A stretch of DNA of 64,000 nucleotides from Bauldia litoralis (GCF_900104485.1 NZ_FMXQ01000001.1:62001-126000); one strand, 5' to 3'; numbered from the stretch's first letter, positions 19,253-29,748 are shown. Notes: generated by a model not told the origin, from the sequence alone. Made by a program: numbers and translations.

Positions 19253-20590
19253 TTAGTTGATCAAGGGCGACCAGGCCGGATCCGACGCAAAGCTCGGGGT
19301 CGGCACCCGGAATTCGTTGTAGCCGCTGACATCGATCGTCCACAGTTGCGGGCCGCCATTGCCGCCCGGCGTATCACGGAAGAACATCAGCACGCGCCCG
19401 TTCGGCGCCCAGGTCGGCCCTTCGTTGTGGAAGCCCTCGGTCAGCATGCGCTCGCCGCTGCCGTCCGGCTTGATCAGGCCGATGCCGAACTGCCCGGCGC
19501 GCTGCCGAGTGAAGGCGACGTAATCGCCACGCGGCGACCAGACCGGCGTCGAATAGGTACCCTGGCCGAAGGTGATGCGCTCCGGGTTGCCGCCGTTGGC
19601 GTCCATTACATAGAGCTGCTGCGAGCCGCCACGATCGGATTCGAAGACAATCTTCGAGCCGTCGGGCGAATAGGATGGGCTGGTGTCGATTGCCGCGTCG
19701 TCGGTCAGGCGCGTCGTTCGCCGCGTGGGCAGGTCCATGGCGTAGATGTTGGCGTTACCATCCTGCTGCAGGCTCATGATCACCTGCTGGCCATCGGGCG
19801 AGAAACGCGGCGCGAAGGTCATGCCAGGGAAATCGCCGACCAACGCGCGCTGGCCGCTCTCGATGTTGAGGAGATAGACCCGCGGCGTCCCGCCTTCATA
19901 GGACATGTAGGTGATTTCCTGGGTGGACGGACTGAAGCGCGGCGTGAGGACAAGGTCGCGCCCGTCGGTCAGGTAGCGGATATTGGCGCCGTCCTGGTCC
20001 ATGATGGCGAGGCGCTTGATGCGATTGTCCTTCGGGCCTGTCTCGTCGATGAATACGACCCGGGTATCGAAATAGCCGCGTTCGCCCGTCAACCGCTCGT
20101 AGATCGCGTCGGCAATGATATGAGCGACCCGGCGCCAGTTCTCCGGACTGGTGAAGAATTGCTGCCCGGCGACCTGGTTGCCGGCGAAGACATCCCAGAG
20201 ACGGAATTCGGTGCGCAGCCGGCCGTCGGCAAGCTGTTCGACACCGCCGATCACCAGCGCCTGGGCATTGGCCAGTCGCCAGTTGGCAAAGTTCGGCACG
20301 TCGCTGGTATTGGCGGAGCGCTCGGCGAAAGTCGTCTGGTCGAGCGGCAGGAAGAGGCCCGACCGCTGGAGGTCGGAGGCAACGACGTTGGCAATCTCGG
20401 GGCCGAGCCGGGGATCGCCGGCCAGCGTCAGGAAGGCCGGGATCGCGATCGGCACCGGCTGGATGTTGCCGCGGGTGACGTCGAGCTCGAGCTGGGCGCG
20501 CGCCGGCAGCGCCAGGGCGAGAAGCACCAGCAAGCCGCGGATGACGAACGTCACGGCGCGCGCAGCGCTCAAGGTGCGGGCGTCAGCCAC
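19253..20590 (-). CDS. tolB: Tol-Pal system beta-propeller protein TolB
   Basis: Periplasmic protein that shuttles between Pal and TolA. The 445 residues comprise a signal peptide ending near ARA, an N-terminal domain ([20 protein letters not shown]) and a six-bladed propeller with repeated SPDG motifs ([26 protein letters not shown]). The GTG at 20588-20590 overlaps the tolA stop by eight bases, indicating translational coupling. Confidence 0.97.
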   Translation of the reverse strand: MADARTLSAARAVTFVIRGLLVLLALALPARAQLELDVTRGNIQPVPIAIPAFLTLAGDPRLGPEIANVVASDLQRSGLFLPLDQTTFAERSANTSDVPNFANWRLANAQALVIGGVEQLADGRLRTEFRLWDVFAGNQVAGQQFFTSPENWRRVAHIIADAIYERLTGERGYFDTRVVFIDETGPKDNRIKRLAIMDQDGANIRYLTDGRDLVLTPRFSPSTQEITYMSYEGGTPRVYLLNIESGQRALVGDFPGMTFAPRFSPDGQQVIMSLQQDGNANIYAMDLPTRRTTRLTDDAAIDTSPSYSPDGSKIVFESDRGGSQQLYVMDANGGNPERITFGQGTYSTPVWSPRGDYVAFTRQRAGQFGIGLIKPDGSGERMLTEGFHNEGPTWAPNGRVLMFFRDTPGGNGGPQLWTIDVSGYNEFRVPTPSFASDPAWSPLIN

Positions 20591-21545
20591 CGAACATATC
20601 CCTCGGATCGAACGTCATGACGATTTCCTTCCAGCTCGCGTATTTTTCCGGCGACAGCGTGAACGGCGCGCACCGCTTGACGGCGCGAATGGCGCTCTCC
20701 GCCGCGACCTGGCCGATCTGGGTCGGCCGATACTCGACCACCTCGGGCTCGCGCGTCAGCTGACCGTCGGGACCGAGGAAGACCTTTACCTTGACCCGCA
20801 ACTCGACCGGGTCGACCCGCGTCGGCGGGATATCCCAGCAGGCGGCAAGCCGCGCCCGCAGCGCGTCGATCTCGTTCTGGCTGAGCTGGGTGAAGGGCGA
20901 CCCGGTGACCGCACCGATCGTCGCCTGCTTGTCCGACTCCGCCGGTGCGGCGGCCGGTTTCGACTTGTCCAGCAGCGCCGTGATCTCGTCGGAGAATTCC
21001 GTCGCTTCCGTCGGCGGCGCAGGCGCCGGCCGGGGCGGACGGGCGCGCGGCAGCGGCGTCTCGACGGCGGCGACTTCGGTCGGCGTCTCGGGCGTTTCTT
21101 CCGGCGGCTCCTGCTCGGCCAGCTGGTCCGGTTCGGGGATCGGCTCCACCTCCGGCGGCGGCTCCGGAATCGCTTCGGCGTCCTGCGGCAGCGCCTCGGG
21201 CTCCGGCGGCTCCGGCACGGGGAGCGGCTCGGGATCGGGCGAAGGCGGCGGCGGTGGCGGTGGCGGGGTCGGCGTCACCGGTTCCTCGGCCGGCGGTTCC
21301 GGCGCGGGAGCCGGCGTCTCGGCCACGACCTCGGTCGGATCGTTCGGGGCGTTCTCTTCCGCCGGCTCGGCATCCTTCAGGCCGAGCGGTGTGGTGCTGA
21401 TCTCGTCGATCTCGACAAACTCGATCGGCACGGCTTCGATGTCGCTGGCATCGAGCGGCTCGAACGCGCTCAATGAGATCGCCCCCCACCCGATCAGGAC
21501 GAGGTGGACGATAGCCGAGACAATGAGCCCGGGGCGCAGCATCAC
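20583..21545 (-). CDS. tolA: Cell envelope protein TolA
   Basis: Inner-membrane protein spanning the periplasm and transmitting TolQR motion to TolB-Pal. A single N-terminal helix (about residues 6-26, [20 protein letters not shown]) is followed by a long Pro/Glu-rich linker (about 60-190, including a run of eight prolines) in place of the Ala/Lys helix of E. coli TolA. The C-terminal domain (about 220-320) has CWDIPP and [20 protein letters not shown]. The position between tolR and tolB confirms the call. Spacing to tolR is four bases. Confidence 0.94.
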   Translation of the reverse strand: MMLRPGLIVSAIVHLVLIGWGAISLSAFEPLDASDIEAVPIEFVEIDEISTTPLGLKDAEPAEENAPNDPTEVVAETPAPAPEPPAEEPVTPTPPPPPPPPSPDPEPLPVPEPPEPEALPQDAEAIPEPPPEVEPIPEPDQLAEQEPPEETPETPTEVAAVETPLPRARPPRPAPAPPTEATEFSDEITALLDKSKPAAAPAESDKQATIGAVTGSPFTQLSQNEIDALRARLAACWDIPPTRVDPVELRVKVKVFLGPDGQLTREPEVVEYRPTQIGQVAAESAIRAVKRCAPFTLSPEKYASWKEIVMTFDPRDMFGG

Positions 21546-21549
21546 CCGA

Positions 21550-21996
21550 TCAGCCGTCCGGGTCTTTCAGCGCGACCAGGCCGATCCGCTTGAAGCCCGC
21601 GCCGTTCATCGTGCCCATCACCTTCATGATCGTGCCATAGCTGGCCGCCTGGTCGCCGCGAACGTAGATGCGCTCGTCGAGCCCGTCGGTGGCCAGCGCC
21701 GTCAGACGCGGCACCAGTTCGGCAATGGTCACTTCCTCCTCGAGAACGAAGATCCGCGCCTCCGGGTCGATGGTGACGGTGATCGGCTCCTTCTCGAGCG
21801 CCAGCGGGCTTGCCGGCGCCTTGGGCAGGTCGATGGGCACGCCGGCCGAAAGCAGCGGCGCGGTGACCATGAAGACGATCAGCAGGACAAGCATCACGTC
21901 GACGAAGGGCGTGACGTTGATCTCGCTGATCGGCCGGGCGCTGCGGCGGCGGCGCCGGGAGCGCATACCACCGCCAGATCCCATCGACATCGCCAT
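21550..21996 (-). CDS. tolR: Tol-Pal proton channel subunit TolR
   Basis: ExbD-family protein of 148 residues. A basic N-terminus (RSRRRRRSARP) leads to a single helix with the proton-path Asp in VTPFVDVMLVLLIVFMV (about residue 34), then a periplasmic domain. It forms the channel with TolQ, using the proton gradient to energise TolA. It lies three bases downstream of tolQ. Confidence 0.96.
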   Translation of the reverse strand: MAMSMGSGGGMRSRRRRRSARPISEINVTPFVDVMLVLLIVFMVTAPLLSAGVPIDLPKAPASPLALEKEPITVTIDPEARIFVLEEEVTIAELVPRLTALATDGLDERIYVRGDQAASYGTIMKVMGTMNGAGFKRIGLVALKDPDG

Positions 21997-21999
21997 GCC

Positions 22000-22713
22000 T
22001 CAAACCCTTTCGTCGATCTGGCGCGACAGAATGGCGGAGAACTCGTCGGCAAATCCCTCGAGCCGCTGGCCGATCCTGCCAGCCTCGTTTGACAGCTTGT
22101 TGTAAGCAATCACCGCCGGTATGGCGGCAAGAAGGCCAAGGGCCGTCGCCAGCAGCGCCTCGGCGATACCGGGGGCGACGACGGCAAGCGACGTGTTCTT
22201 CGACGCCGAGATCGCCTGGAAGCTCGACATGATGCCCCAGACCGTGCCGAACAGGCCAACGAAGGGGCCGGCCGAGCCAACGGTCGCCAGGAACAGCAGA
22301 CGCCGCTCCAGTTTGTCGGTCTCGCGGTTGATCGTGACATCGAGGACCTTCTCGATGCGGGTCTGCAGGCCGATCGGCGAACGGGCGCCGGCCTCGAAGC
22401 TGCGCTTCCACTCGCGCATCGCCGCGACGAAGATCGACGCCATGCCCGACGGCGTGCGCCCCGACAGCGACCGGTAGAGATCCTCCAGCGACTGGCCGGA
22501 CCAGAAGACCTTCTCGAAACGGTCCATCTGACGGCGGGTGCGGGAATAGAGCACGGTCTTGTCGACGATGATCGCCCAGCTCCACACGGAGGCAAGCAGC
22601 AGGCCGAGAATGACCGCCTTGACCACGATATGGGCCTGGAAGAAGAGCGAGATCAGCGAAATATCGCCAGCCGGCGAGATCAGGACCGCCTCCGTCACCC
22701 CATCGATTGGCAT
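22000..22713 (-). CDS. tolQ: Tol-Pal proton channel subunit TolQ
   Basis: ExbB/MotA-family inner-membrane protein of 237 residues with three helices. Family motifs include GSAGPFVGLFGTVWGIM (helix 2) and GIAEALLATALGLLAAIPAV (helix 3). It is the first gene of tolQRAB, with AAAGGTG upstream of the ATG at 22711-22713. A 227-base spacer separates it from ybgC and probably holds a promoter. Confidence 0.97.
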   Translation of the reverse strand: MPIDGVTEAVLISPAGDISLISLFFQAHIVVKAVILGLLLASVWSWAIIVDKTVLYSRTRRQMDRFEKVFWSGQSLEDLYRSLSGRTPSGMASIFVAAMREWKRSFEAGARSPIGLQTRIEKVLDVTINRETDKLERRLLFLATVGSAGPFVGLFGTVWGIMSSFQAISASKNTSLAVVAPGIAEALLATALGLLAAIPAVIAYNKLSNEAGRIGQRLEGFADEFSAILSRQIDERV

Positions 22714-22929
22714 GGATCATTCACCTTTCGGACATGGTTGCTACAGCGCAGCGTGGCAGGTCTGACGAGGATCGCCGCAGCGGTAGTCGGACCGCGTCCG
22801 GGCTTCCTGAAGCCATCGGTCCGGGCGTTTGCTCGGGGGCCGGTGTCTCGCCTTCAATTTTGTCAAAACGAGGGCCGCCGGACGCGGCTCCACCCTCGCA
22901 AACCCTTGGCATATCTACGCTTGTCAGGG

Positions 22930-22944
22930 TTAACGAAGTGTTAG
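22930..22944 (-). promoter_or_regulatory. Weak CtrA-like box in the ybgC-tolQ spacer
   Basis: On the minus strand the sequence is CTAACACTTCGTTAA followed by CC, matching TTAA-N7-TTAACC with one mismatch in the first half. It overlaps the last codon of ybgC and is about 216 bases upstream of tolQ. The distance and the mismatch make it tentative. Confidence 0.3.
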
Positions 22945-23402
22945 TCGCGGGCCGCTTCGTCCATCCGGGCGCGGACCGAATCCGGGATGCGCCTGGCTCG
23001 ACCGTTCCGGCTGACGAGGACGATCGTCACATCGGCCTCGACCAGCGTCTCGCCGCCCCGGAGCACCGACTGCTTGAGTTCGAGCCGCGCTCCGCCCATC
23101 TCGCCGACCAGGGTGCGGACCTCCAGCAGATCGTCAATGCGCGCCGGCTTGAGAAAGTCGATGTTGATCCGGCGGACGGCGAAGACCAGTGGCTCGCCAT
23201 GCTCGCCGTCATTCAGCCCGGTATGGCCGATGCCGATGAGGCGCACGAAGTCCGACCGGCCGCGCTCCATGAAGCGGATATAGCTGCCGTGATAGACGAC
23301 GCCGGAAAAATCGGTGTCCTCGAAATAGATCCGCACCGGCAGCACATGGCCGCCGGGGACCAGCTTGCCGGCAAGGTCGGGCCAGGGCTCAGTCATCCGC
23401 AT
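22941..23402 (-). CDS. ybgC: Tol-Pal-associated acyl-CoA thioesterase
   Basis: Hotdog-fold 4-hydroxybenzoyl-CoA-type thioesterase of 153 residues. The catalytic Asp is in [20 protein letters not shown] (about residues 26-45). Homologues hydrolyse short acyl-CoAs and associate with phospholipid synthesis; the gene routinely precedes tolQ. Its start overlaps the ruvB stop by 14 bases, so ruvB and ybgC are likely cotranscribed. Confidence 0.94.
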   Translation of the reverse strand: MRMTEPWPDLAGKLVPGGHVLPVRIYFEDTDFSGVVYHGSYIRFMERGRSDFVRLIGIGHTGLNDGEHGEPLVFAVRRINIDFLKPARIDDLLEVRTLVGEMGGARLELKQSVLRGGETLVEADVTIVLVSRNGRARRIPDSVRARMDEAARD

Positions 23403-24429
23403 CGCCCTCCTGGAACAGGCCGAACTGTGCCGCCGGGCTGGCCGGGGCTTCGAGGCCGAGGTGGCGGAAGGCGTTGGCGGCGAGCAGGCGACCGCGCGGC
23501 GTGCGCTGGACGAAACCCTGCTGGATCAGGAAGGGCTCGACGATCTCCTCGATCGCGTCGCGCGGCTCGGACAGCGCCGCTGCGATGGTCTCGATGCCGA
23601 CCGGGCCGCCGCCGAAACTCATGGCGATGAGCTCCATGTAGCGGCGGTCGAGGGCGTCGAAACCGAGGGAATCGACTTCAAGGCGCTGGAGCGCGCGGTC
23701 GGCCACCTTGGCGTCGACCGCCTCGACCGCGTCGGCCGAGGCGAAGTCGCGGACCCGTCGCAGCAGGCGCGTGGCGATCCGCGGCGTTCCCCGCGACCGG
23801 CGGGCAACCTCGGTAGCGCCGTCCTCGGTCAGCGTCATGCCGAGGATGCGGGCGCCGCGGCGGACGATGTGTTCGAGCTCGGCGACCGAGTAGAAATTGA
23901 GGCGAACCGGGATGCCGAAGCGATCGCGGAGCGGCGTCGTCAGCAGGCCCAGCCGGGTTGTTGCGCCGACCAGGGTGAACGGCGCCAGCTCGATCTTGAC
24001 CGAGCGCGCCGCCGGCCCTTCACCGATGATCAGGTCGAGCTGGAAATCCTCCAGCGCCGGGTAGAGGATCTCCTCGACCGCCGGCGACAGGCGATGGATC
24101 TCGTCGATGAAGAGCACGTCGCGCTCCTCGAGATTGGTGAGCAGCGCCGCGAGGTCGCCGGCCTTGGCGATCACCGGCCCGGAGGTGGCCCGGAAGTTGA
24201 CGCCGAGTTCGCGCGCGACGATCTGGGCGAGCGTCGTCTTGCCGAGGCCCGGCGGCCCGACGAAAAGCACGTGATCGAGCGCCTCGCCACGCGACCGCGC
24301 CGCGTCGATGAATACCTTGAGGTTGGCGCAGGCCTGTGGCTGGCCGACGAAATCGGCGAGCAACTGCGGCCGCAGGCTCGCATCCGGCGCATCGTCGTCG
24401 CGGATATCGGGCGTGACGACACGGCTCAT
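23389..24429 (-). CDS. ruvB: Holliday junction ATP-dependent helicase RuvB
   Basis: AAA+ motor that drives branch migration with RuvA. The 346 residues carry Walker [13 protein letters not shown] (about 63-74), Walker [10 protein letters not shown], sensor [18 protein letters not shown], and the arginine-finger region [19 protein letters not shown]. The C-terminal winged helix is present ([17 protein letters not shown]). The ATG at 24427-24429 ([12 protein letters not shown]) gives the usual length. It is separated from ruvA by an opposite-strand DksA-like gene. Confidence 0.97.
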   Translation of the reverse strand: MSRVVTPDIRDDDAPDASLRPQLLADFVGQPQACANLKVFIDAARSRGEALDHVLFVGPPGLGKTTLAQIVARELGVNFRATSGPVIAKAGDLAALLTNLEERDVLFIDEIHRLSPAVEEILYPALEDFQLDLIIGEGPAARSVKIELAPFTLVGATTRLGLLTTPLRDRFGIPVRLNFYSVAELEHIVRRGARILGMTLTEDGATEVARRSRGTPRIATRLLRRVRDFASADAVEAVDAKVADRALQRLEVDSLGFDALDRRYMELIAMSFGGGPVGIETIAAALSEPRDAIEEIVEPFLIQQGFVQRTPRGRLLAANAFRHLGLEAPASPAAQFGLFQEGDADD

Positions 24430-24569
24430 GCGACGGCGCCCCGTTTGTTCAGCGGTGGCCGCAATGTTTCCGGTCGATCGGTCATGCGTCGCAGTTTCCC
24501 CGAAGACGGCGTTGTTGGCCACCGCATCGCACATCGACCCGCGTGGCATGGCGCCCTATGGTTCTCGGC

Positions 24570-24902
24570 ATGGACCCTGAGGCCGCCCGCAACAGGTTGA
24601 TCGCCGCGCGCGCCGAGCTCGAAGCGCTGCGCGAGCAGAGCGCCGAAGCCCGTGCGCCGGTGACGCTCGACCAGCAGAGCGTCGGCCGGCTGTCGCGGAT
24701 GGACGCGCTGCAGGGCCAGGCGATGGCGCAGGCGGCCGAGCAGCGCCGGGCGACCGAGATGGCCCGCATCGACGCGGCGCTGATCCGCATCGACGACGGC
24801 AGCTACGGCGAATGCCTGCGCTGCTGCGAGGAGATCGCCGAGAAACGGCTGGAGATCGACCCGGCCGCGACGCTCTGCGTCGACTGCGCGCGCGGCAGCT
24901 AG
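24570..24902 (+). CDS. DksA/TraR-family zinc-finger protein
   Basis: A 110-residue protein with an N-terminal helical region and a C-terminal C4 zinc finger (ECLRCCEEI ... TLCVDCARG). DksA-like proteins bind RNA polymerase through its secondary channel. The N-terminal coiled coil is short and lacks the obvious DxxDxA tip of true DksA, so it is a small paralog of uncertain role. It lies on the plus strand between ruvA and ruvB, ending two bases from the ruvA stop codon. Confidence 0.85.
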   Translation: MDPEAARNRLIAARAELEALREQSAEARAPVTLDQQSVGRLSRMDALQGQAMAQAAEQRRATEMARIDAALIRIDDGSYGECLRCCEEIAEKRLEIDPAATLCVDCARGS

Positions 24903-24904
24903 GG

Positions 24905-25522
24905 TCACCGCGCCAGTTCCTTCAGCCCGAGTCGGATGAGGTCGGCCGTTGTCGCATCCTCTCCGGCCTTGCGCGCGGCGGCGGCAACGGCGGCGCTGGC
25001 CTGAACCTGGGCATAGCCGAGGTTGACGAGGGCCGAGACCGCGTCGGCGATCGGCTGCGGGGCGCGGCGCTCGGCGAGGTCGGCCTGCAGGTTGATCAGG
25101 GCCGGATCGGCGCTGGAATAGGCCGGCGCCTTGTCGCGCAATTCGGCGACGATGCGCTCGGCGACCTTCTTGCCGACACCGGGCGCGCGCGACACCTGTG
25201 CCTTGTCCTCCAGCGCAATGGCGGTGGCGAGGTCGCCGGGGGTCATCACCCCGAGGACGCCGAGCGCCACCCGGGCGCCAACGCCCTGGACGGTCTGGAG
25301 CAGGCGGAACCACTCGCGCTCGAGGTCGCTGGCGAAGCCGTAGAGCCGGATCATGTCCTCGCGGACATAGGTCTCGATCGCCAGGCTCGCCGCCTCGCCG
25401 GGCGACGGCAGCGTCTGCAGGGTCCGCGACGAGCAATGGACCTGATAGCCGACGCCGCCGACGTCGACGATCACCCAGTCCTCGCCGTAAGAATCAATGA
25501 TGCCCTTGAGTTTGCCGATCAT
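24905..25522 (-). CDS. ruvA: Holliday junction branch migration protein RuvA
   Basis: Tetrameric junction-binding partner of RuvB, 205 residues. The OB-fold N-terminus ([20 protein letters not shown]) is followed by helix-hairpin-helix motifs ([28 protein letters not shown]-like [16 protein letters not shown]) and a C-terminal RuvB-binding domain ([20 protein letters not shown]). It is separated from ruvC by a plus-strand oxidoreductase gene. Confidence 0.97.
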   Translation of the reverse strand: MIGKLKGIIDSYGEDWVIVDVGGVGYQVHCSSRTLQTLPSPGEAASLAIETYVREDMIRLYGFASDLEREWFRLLQTVQGVGARVALGVLGVMTPGDLATAIALEDKAQVSRAPGVGKKVAERIVAELRDKAPAYSSADPALINLQADLAERRAPQPIADAVSALVNLGYAQVQASAAVAAAARKAGEDATTADLIRLGLKELAR

Positions 25523-25597
25523 CGCGCCTTGTTAGCATGAGTCCGATGGATCGAAATGGCCCTTCGGGCGTTGCCGCCCTTCAAAGGGGCTTTTCTC

Positions 25598-26824
25598 ATG
25601 ACAACCGAAGACCGTGACCTGCGCACCGGGCGGACCTATTGGCAGAGCCGGCCGATGCCGGCCGTCCCGCACCGCCCGCTGACCCGAGACGTGAAGGCGG
25701 ATGTCCTGGTCGTCGGCGCCGGTATTTCCGGAGCGCTGGTTGCCGAGGCGTTGTCCGACCATCACCGCGTCATCGTCGTCGACAAGCGCGGGCCGGTGAT
25801 GGGGTCGACGCCGGCGAGCACGGCGCTGGTCGAATACGAGATCGACACTCCCCTGATCGACCTGTCGAAGCAGATCGGGCGGGTCAAGGCCGAACGCGCC
25901 TGGCGCCGGTCCCATCTGGCGCTCCATGCGCTGGCCGCACGGACCCGCGCGCTGGGCATCGCCGCCGATACGCGCCGGACCGACAATCTCTATCTTGCCG
26001 GCAGCCTGCTCGACGCCGACGGAATCGCGGCCGAGGCGCAGGCCCGCCGCCAGGCCGGCATCGAGACGCTGTTCCTCGACCGACGGACGCTCGCCGACCG
26101 CTTCGGCATCAAGCGCCCGGCGGCGCTGCTCGCCTTCGACGACCTCGCCCTCGATCCACGCCGATTGACCAGCGGCTTTCTCAACGCCGCGATCGAGCGC
26201 GGAACGCGGGTCTATGCGCCGACCGAAATCACCGATGTCGAATCGGGCAGCGACGGGGTCACCGCGACGACCGCCAACGGCAGGACGATCCGCGCCGGCG
26301 CAATCGTCTTCGCCACCGGCTATGAACTGCCGCGTTACGTGCCGAAACGGCGGCACCAGGTGATGTCGACCTATGCCATCGCCACCGTCCGCCAGAAACA
26401 GAAGCCGCTGCCCGAGGACTGCTTCATCTGGGAGGCGTCGGATCCCTATCTCTATCTCCGCTCGACCCCGGACGGCCGGGTGATCTGCGGCGGCGAGGAC
26501 GAGGAGTTTTCCGACGACGAGGCACGCGATGCGTTGATCCCGCAGAAGACCGAGGCGATCCGCCGAAAGCTTGGCAAGATGCTGCCGCACATCGATACGA
26601 CGCCGGACTTCGCCTGGGCCGGCGCCTTCGGATCGACCCCGACCGGACTGCCTAGCATCGGCGCGGTCCCCGGCCTGAAGAACGCGTGGGCGGTTCTCGG
26701 TTTCGGTGGTAACGGCATCACCTACAGCCGCATCGCTGCTGACATCATCAACGCCGCGCTCTCGGGCAAGAGCGATCCCGACGCCGACCTCTACGCCTTC
26801 GCCAGGACCCGCGCCGTGCGGTGA
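25598..26824 (+). CDS. FAD-dependent oxidoreductase (glycine/D-amino-acid oxidase type)
   Basis: A 408-residue DAO-fold protein. The FAD site is [17 protein letters not shown] (about residues 32-48), followed by [20 protein letters not shown]. The second FAD motif is [12 protein letters not shown], and the C-terminal [16 protein letters not shown] is typical. Likely oxidises an amine or amino acid and reduces FAD; the substrate is unknown. ATG 25598-25600 is preferred over an upstream in-frame ATG 14 codons earlier. The 3' end overlaps ruvC (opposite strand) by 34 bases. Confidence 0.9.
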   Translation: MTTEDRDLRTGRTYWQSRPMPAVPHRPLTRDVKADVLVVGAGISGALVAEALSDHHRVIVVDKRGPVMGSTPASTALVEYEIDTPLIDLSKQIGRVKAERAWRRSHLALHALAARTRALGIAADTRRTDNLYLAGSLLDADGIAAEAQARRQAGIETLFLDRRTLADRFGIKRPAALLAFDDLALDPRRLTSGFLNAAIERGTRVYAPTEITDVESGSDGVTATTANGRTIRAGAIVFATGYELPRYVPKRRHQVMSTYAIATVRQKQKPLPEDCFIWEASDPYLYLRSTPDGRVICGGEDEEFSDDEARDALIPQKTEAIRRKLGKMLPHIDTTPDFAWAGAFGSTPTGLPSIGAVPGLKNAWAVLGFGGNGITYSRIAADIINAALSGKSDPDADLYAFARTRAVR

Positions 26825-27294
26825 TGGGCGTGGCAGATGGCGATGGCCAGGGCGTCCGCCGCATCGTCGGTATCGAAGGTGGCGCGCGGAAGCAGGACCT
26901 TCACCATCGCGCGAATCTGGGCCTTCTCGGCATGGCCGGCGCCGACGATGGTCTTCTTCACCGCGTTGGGCGCGTATTCGGCAACCTCGAGGCCGGCCTG
27001 CGCGGGCACCAGCATGGCGACGCCGCGCGCCTGGCCGAGCTTGAGGGTCGCCGCGCCATCGCGATTGACGAAGGTCTGCTCGACCGCCGCCTCGTCCGGC
27101 TGATGGACCCGCACGATTTCTGCAAGGCCTACATGAATGGCGAGCAGGCGCTGCGCCAGTTCACCGTCGAGCGGCGCCTTGATCGTGCCCGAGGCGACGA
27201 AGCTGAGGCTGTTGCCGCGCATGACGACGAGGCCCCAACCGGTGCGGCGGAGACCGGGATCGACCCCGAGGATGCGAATCGGCGCGTTCATCAA
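26791..27294 (-). CDS. ruvC: Holliday junction resolvase RuvC
   Basis: Endonuclease that cleaves Holliday junctions, 167 residues. The acidic catalytic set is visible: [14 protein letters not shown] (Asp near 10), [20 protein letters not shown] (Glu near 70), and [17 protein letters not shown] (Asp near 142-145). It leads a ruvC-ruvA-ruvB order on the minus strand that is interrupted by two plus-strand genes. Its last 34 bases overlap the end of the oxidoreductase gene. Confidence 0.97.
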   Translation of the reverse strand: MMNAPIRILGVDPGLRRTGWGLVVMRGNSLSFVASGTIKAPLDGELAQRLLAIHVGLAEIVRVHQPDEAAVEQTFVNRDGAATLKLGQARGVAMLVPAQAGLEVAEYAPNAVKKTIVGAGHAEKAQIRAMVKVLLPRATFDTDDAADALAIAICHAHHRTARVLAKA

Positions 27295-27351
27295 GGCCTT
27301 GGGTAAACCCGATCCGACCCCGACGCCACGCCGGAGCGGCGGCCTCGCCGG

Positions 27352-27984
27352 TCAGAGGCGGGTTTGCCCCGGATCGTCGAGCCCCGCAAAGGCGCCGAAT
27401 TCAACAATACCCTGACGCGCCTTGTTGCCATCGACGGGAAGCCCGCAGAGCGCGGCCGGCGCCTCTTGGCGAAGCGTCCAGTCCGCGAACGGCCCGTCAC
27501 CTGGCCGGTTCGACAGCCAGGTGAAATCAGCGAGGCCCGCCGCAGCCACCGCCGCGCAAACCCGACCAGTGCCGTAGACGCCGACGCGATAGGAAGCCCC
27601 GCCGATCGTCAGTTCGCGACCGATCGCCCGGAAATGCGGGACGATCCGCGCCGCGATATCACCGTCGCCGGCGTCGTAGTCGACGGCGAACCAGATCGCC
27701 GACCCGGCCGGCTGTCCGATCACCGAGGCAGCATAGTCACGCGCCGAGCCGGCGTCGGCCGCGCCGTGTTCGGCCGAAAAGCACGCCGCGCTGTCACCGG
27801 CGTTCTGGAAGATCGCGCCGATGGCGATGCCGGCCGCGATCAGCCGTTCCGCTTCGTCACGCGTCAGGCGCTTTTCCGGCAACCGAGTCTCGCGCGCGTA
27901 GTAGCGGAAGACGGTGGTCACCCCGGCATCCTTGAGGCAATCGACGCATCCGACCGTGCTGCGGCTGGTATCGATGATCGTCAT
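27352..27984 (-). CDS. DUF1906 glycoside-hydrolase-like protein
   Basis: A 210-residue protein resembling the Rv2525c/DUF1906 family, which has a glycoside-hydrolase-like TIM barrel. The features are VFRYYARETRLPEKRLTRDE near the start, IFQNAGDSAACFSAEHG, IWFAVDYDAGDGDIAARIVP with acidic residues, and YRVGVYGTGRVCAAV. Function is unknown, though a role in envelope polysaccharide is often proposed. No signal peptide is visible. Its ATG overlaps the stop of the upstream EamA gene by four bases. Confidence 0.8.
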   Translation of the reverse strand: MTIIDTSRSTVGCVDCLKDAGVTTVFRYYARETRLPEKRLTRDEAERLIAAGIAIGAIFQNAGDSAACFSAEHGAADAGSARDYAASVIGQPAGSAIWFAVDYDAGDGDIAARIVPHFRAIGRELTIGGASYRVGVYGTGRVCAAVAAAGLADFTWLSNRPGDGPFADWTLRQEAPAALCGLPVDGNKARQGIVEFGAFAGLDDPGQTRL

Positions 27985-28907
27985 GACCGCCTGCGTCCGA
28001 GCCGCGCCGCCCCGCTTGCCAGTGCCACGCCGATCACGACCAGCACGATCCCCGCCACCGTCAGGCCGGACGGGATTTCGCCCAGCACCGGGATCGCGAT
28101 CAACGCCGCAAGCGCCGGGGCCAGCGCCGAGAAGATCGCCGCCCGCGACGAGCCGAGCAGGCGCACCGACGCGCCGTAGCTGACCAGCGCGAGAATACCG
28201 GAGAGCACCGCCTGCGACAGCAACTGCCAGCCGAGAATCAGCGGCTCCGCATGGATCAGCGGCGCCGGGCTGGAGACGATCGCGAAGGGAAGCAGGCAGA
28301 AGGTCGACCAGACGGCGATGATCCCGGCGGCCGTCGCAGGGGTAAGCCCCGAACGACGGAAGGCGAGCGTGTAGACCGCCCAGAGGAAGGCGCCGAACGG
28401 GATCAGGAGGAGGCCAGCCCCCTGCCCCGCCATCAGCGCCGGCCCGCCGATCAGCAGCATGGCGATGACCACCAGCGCAAAGCCGACCAGCCGCGAGGCG
28501 GTAAACCGCTCGCCGAGCACGACAGCGGAAAGCACAGCGACGAAGAGCGGCATGGTGCCCGGCAACAGCACCCCGGCCTGCGCCGCGTTGGCGAAGTTCA
28601 TGCCGAAGGCCGTCGCGGCGAAGAACGGCGCGCCCGAGCCGAGAACCATCAACGCCAGCAGCCCCCGGTCGACGCCGGCAGGCAGCAGTCCCGCCCGCCA
28701 CCAGAAGGGCGTGAGCACGATTGCCGGCACGCCGAAGCGGAGCAGGCCGATCCAGGCAAGCGGCAGATCGTGGGTCATCGCCTGGCGGGTGCCGACGATC
28801 CAGATCGCCCAGATCGCCACCGTGACCAGGGCGAGCAGGCCGCCGAGGATCATCCTGGAGCCGGAGGGTGGCGCGTTCTCAGCGGCCGGGGCGGTGCGAT
28901 CGGTCAT
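27981..28907 (-). CDS. DMT-superfamily (EamA) transporter
   Basis: A 308-residue inner-membrane protein with about ten helices in two EamA repeats (ATAFGMNFANAAQAGVLLPG and LSALAPALAALIAIPVLGE-like FSALAPALAALIAIPVLGEI). It is a probable metabolite exporter, substrate unknown. It overlaps the DUF1906 gene by four bases (ATGA), so the pair is probably coexpressed. It is distinct in sequence from the other DMT gene at 2005-2931. Confidence 0.9.
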   Translation of the reverse strand: MTDRTAPAAENAPPSGSRMILGGLLALVTVAIWAIWIVGTRQAMTHDLPLAWIGLLRFGVPAIVLTPFWWRAGLLPAGVDRGLLALMVLGSGAPFFAATAFGMNFANAAQAGVLLPGTMPLFVAVLSAVVLGERFTASRLVGFALVVIAMLLIGGPALMAGQGAGLLLIPFGAFLWAVYTLAFRRSGLTPATAAGIIAVWSTFCLLPFAIVSSPAPLIHAEPLILGWQLLSQAVLSGILALVSYGASVRLLGSSRAAIFSALAPALAALIAIPVLGEIPSGLTVAGIVLVVIGVALASGAARLGRRRS

Positions 28908-29004
28908 TGCTCCCGACTACCCCAATGGCGAGCCCGGCGACAGACGAGCATCGCATATCTGCTATTCTGTCGCGACTCGTCGCTCCCGCCCGCTTCAGGC
29001 CGCC

Positions 29005-29748
29005 ATGCTCCTCGACATCGCCCATCTGGTCGCACTCGCGGCGACCTTCGTCGCCGGCTTTGTGCGGGGCTTCACCGGGTTCGGCTCGGCACTGATCTTC
29101 ATGCCGGTGGCCGGCGCCGCCTTCTCTCCGCAACTCGCGGCCCCGGTGCTTCTGGTAACAGACTTCGTGCTTGGCCTGCCGCTGGTCATCTCGGCGCTGC
29201 GTCAGGTGCATTGGCCAACCGTCCTGCCGGCAGCCATCGGCGCCCTGATCACCGCGCCGCTCGGCGCCTATGTCCTTGCCCAAGGCGATCCGTTGGCGAT
29301 CCGCTGGGCAATCACCGCCATTGTCTTTGCGCTGCTGATCCTGCTGATGTCCGGTTGGCGCTATGCCGGCGAGCCGCGCCCCCTGCCCTCCCTGGGCGTT
29401 GGTGGCACGGCGGGATTCCTCGGCGGCTTCGGCCAGGTCTCCGGCCCGCCGGTCGTCGCCTACTGGATCAGCGGCCCGAACCCGCCGTCGGTGATCCGCG
29501 CCAACCTCCTGTGCTTCTTCGCGGTGATCAGTCTCTCGTCCTTCGCCGCCTATTTCTGGAACGGGCTGTTCACCCGCGATGTCGCCGATCTCTTCATCCT
29601 TCTCGGACCGGTCTACGCCATCGGGTTGCTGGTCGGCGCCCGGCTCTTCCGGCGCACGAAAGGGGCGGCCTACCGGCCGGTCGCCTACGCGATCATCGCG
29701 CTGGCGGCAGTGACCAGCGCACCGCTCTTCGACGGGCTCTTTGGCTAG
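29005..29748 (+). CDS. TauE/SafE-family membrane protein
   Basis: A 247-residue protein with seven to eight helices. The family start is AHLVALAATFVAGFVRGFTG FGSALIF, and the second repeat has GTAGFLGGFGQVSGPPVVAYW. Members are predicted sulfonate, sulfite or organic-anion exporters. The ATG at 29005 begins the conserved helix. It is divergent from the EamA gene and ends in a four-base convergent overlap with the next gene. Confidence 0.9.
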   Translation: MLLDIAHLVALAATFVAGFVRGFTGFGSALIFMPVAGAAFSPQLAAPVLLVTDFVLGLPLVISALRQVHWPTVLPAAIGALITAPLGAYVLAQGDPLAIRWAITAIVFALLILLMSGWRYAGEPRPLPSLGVGGTAGFLGGFGQVSGPPVVAYWISGPNPPSVIRANLLCFFAVISLSSFAAYFWNGLFTRDVADLFILLGPVYAIGLLVGARLFRRTKGAAYRPVAYAIIALAAVTSAPLFDGLFG

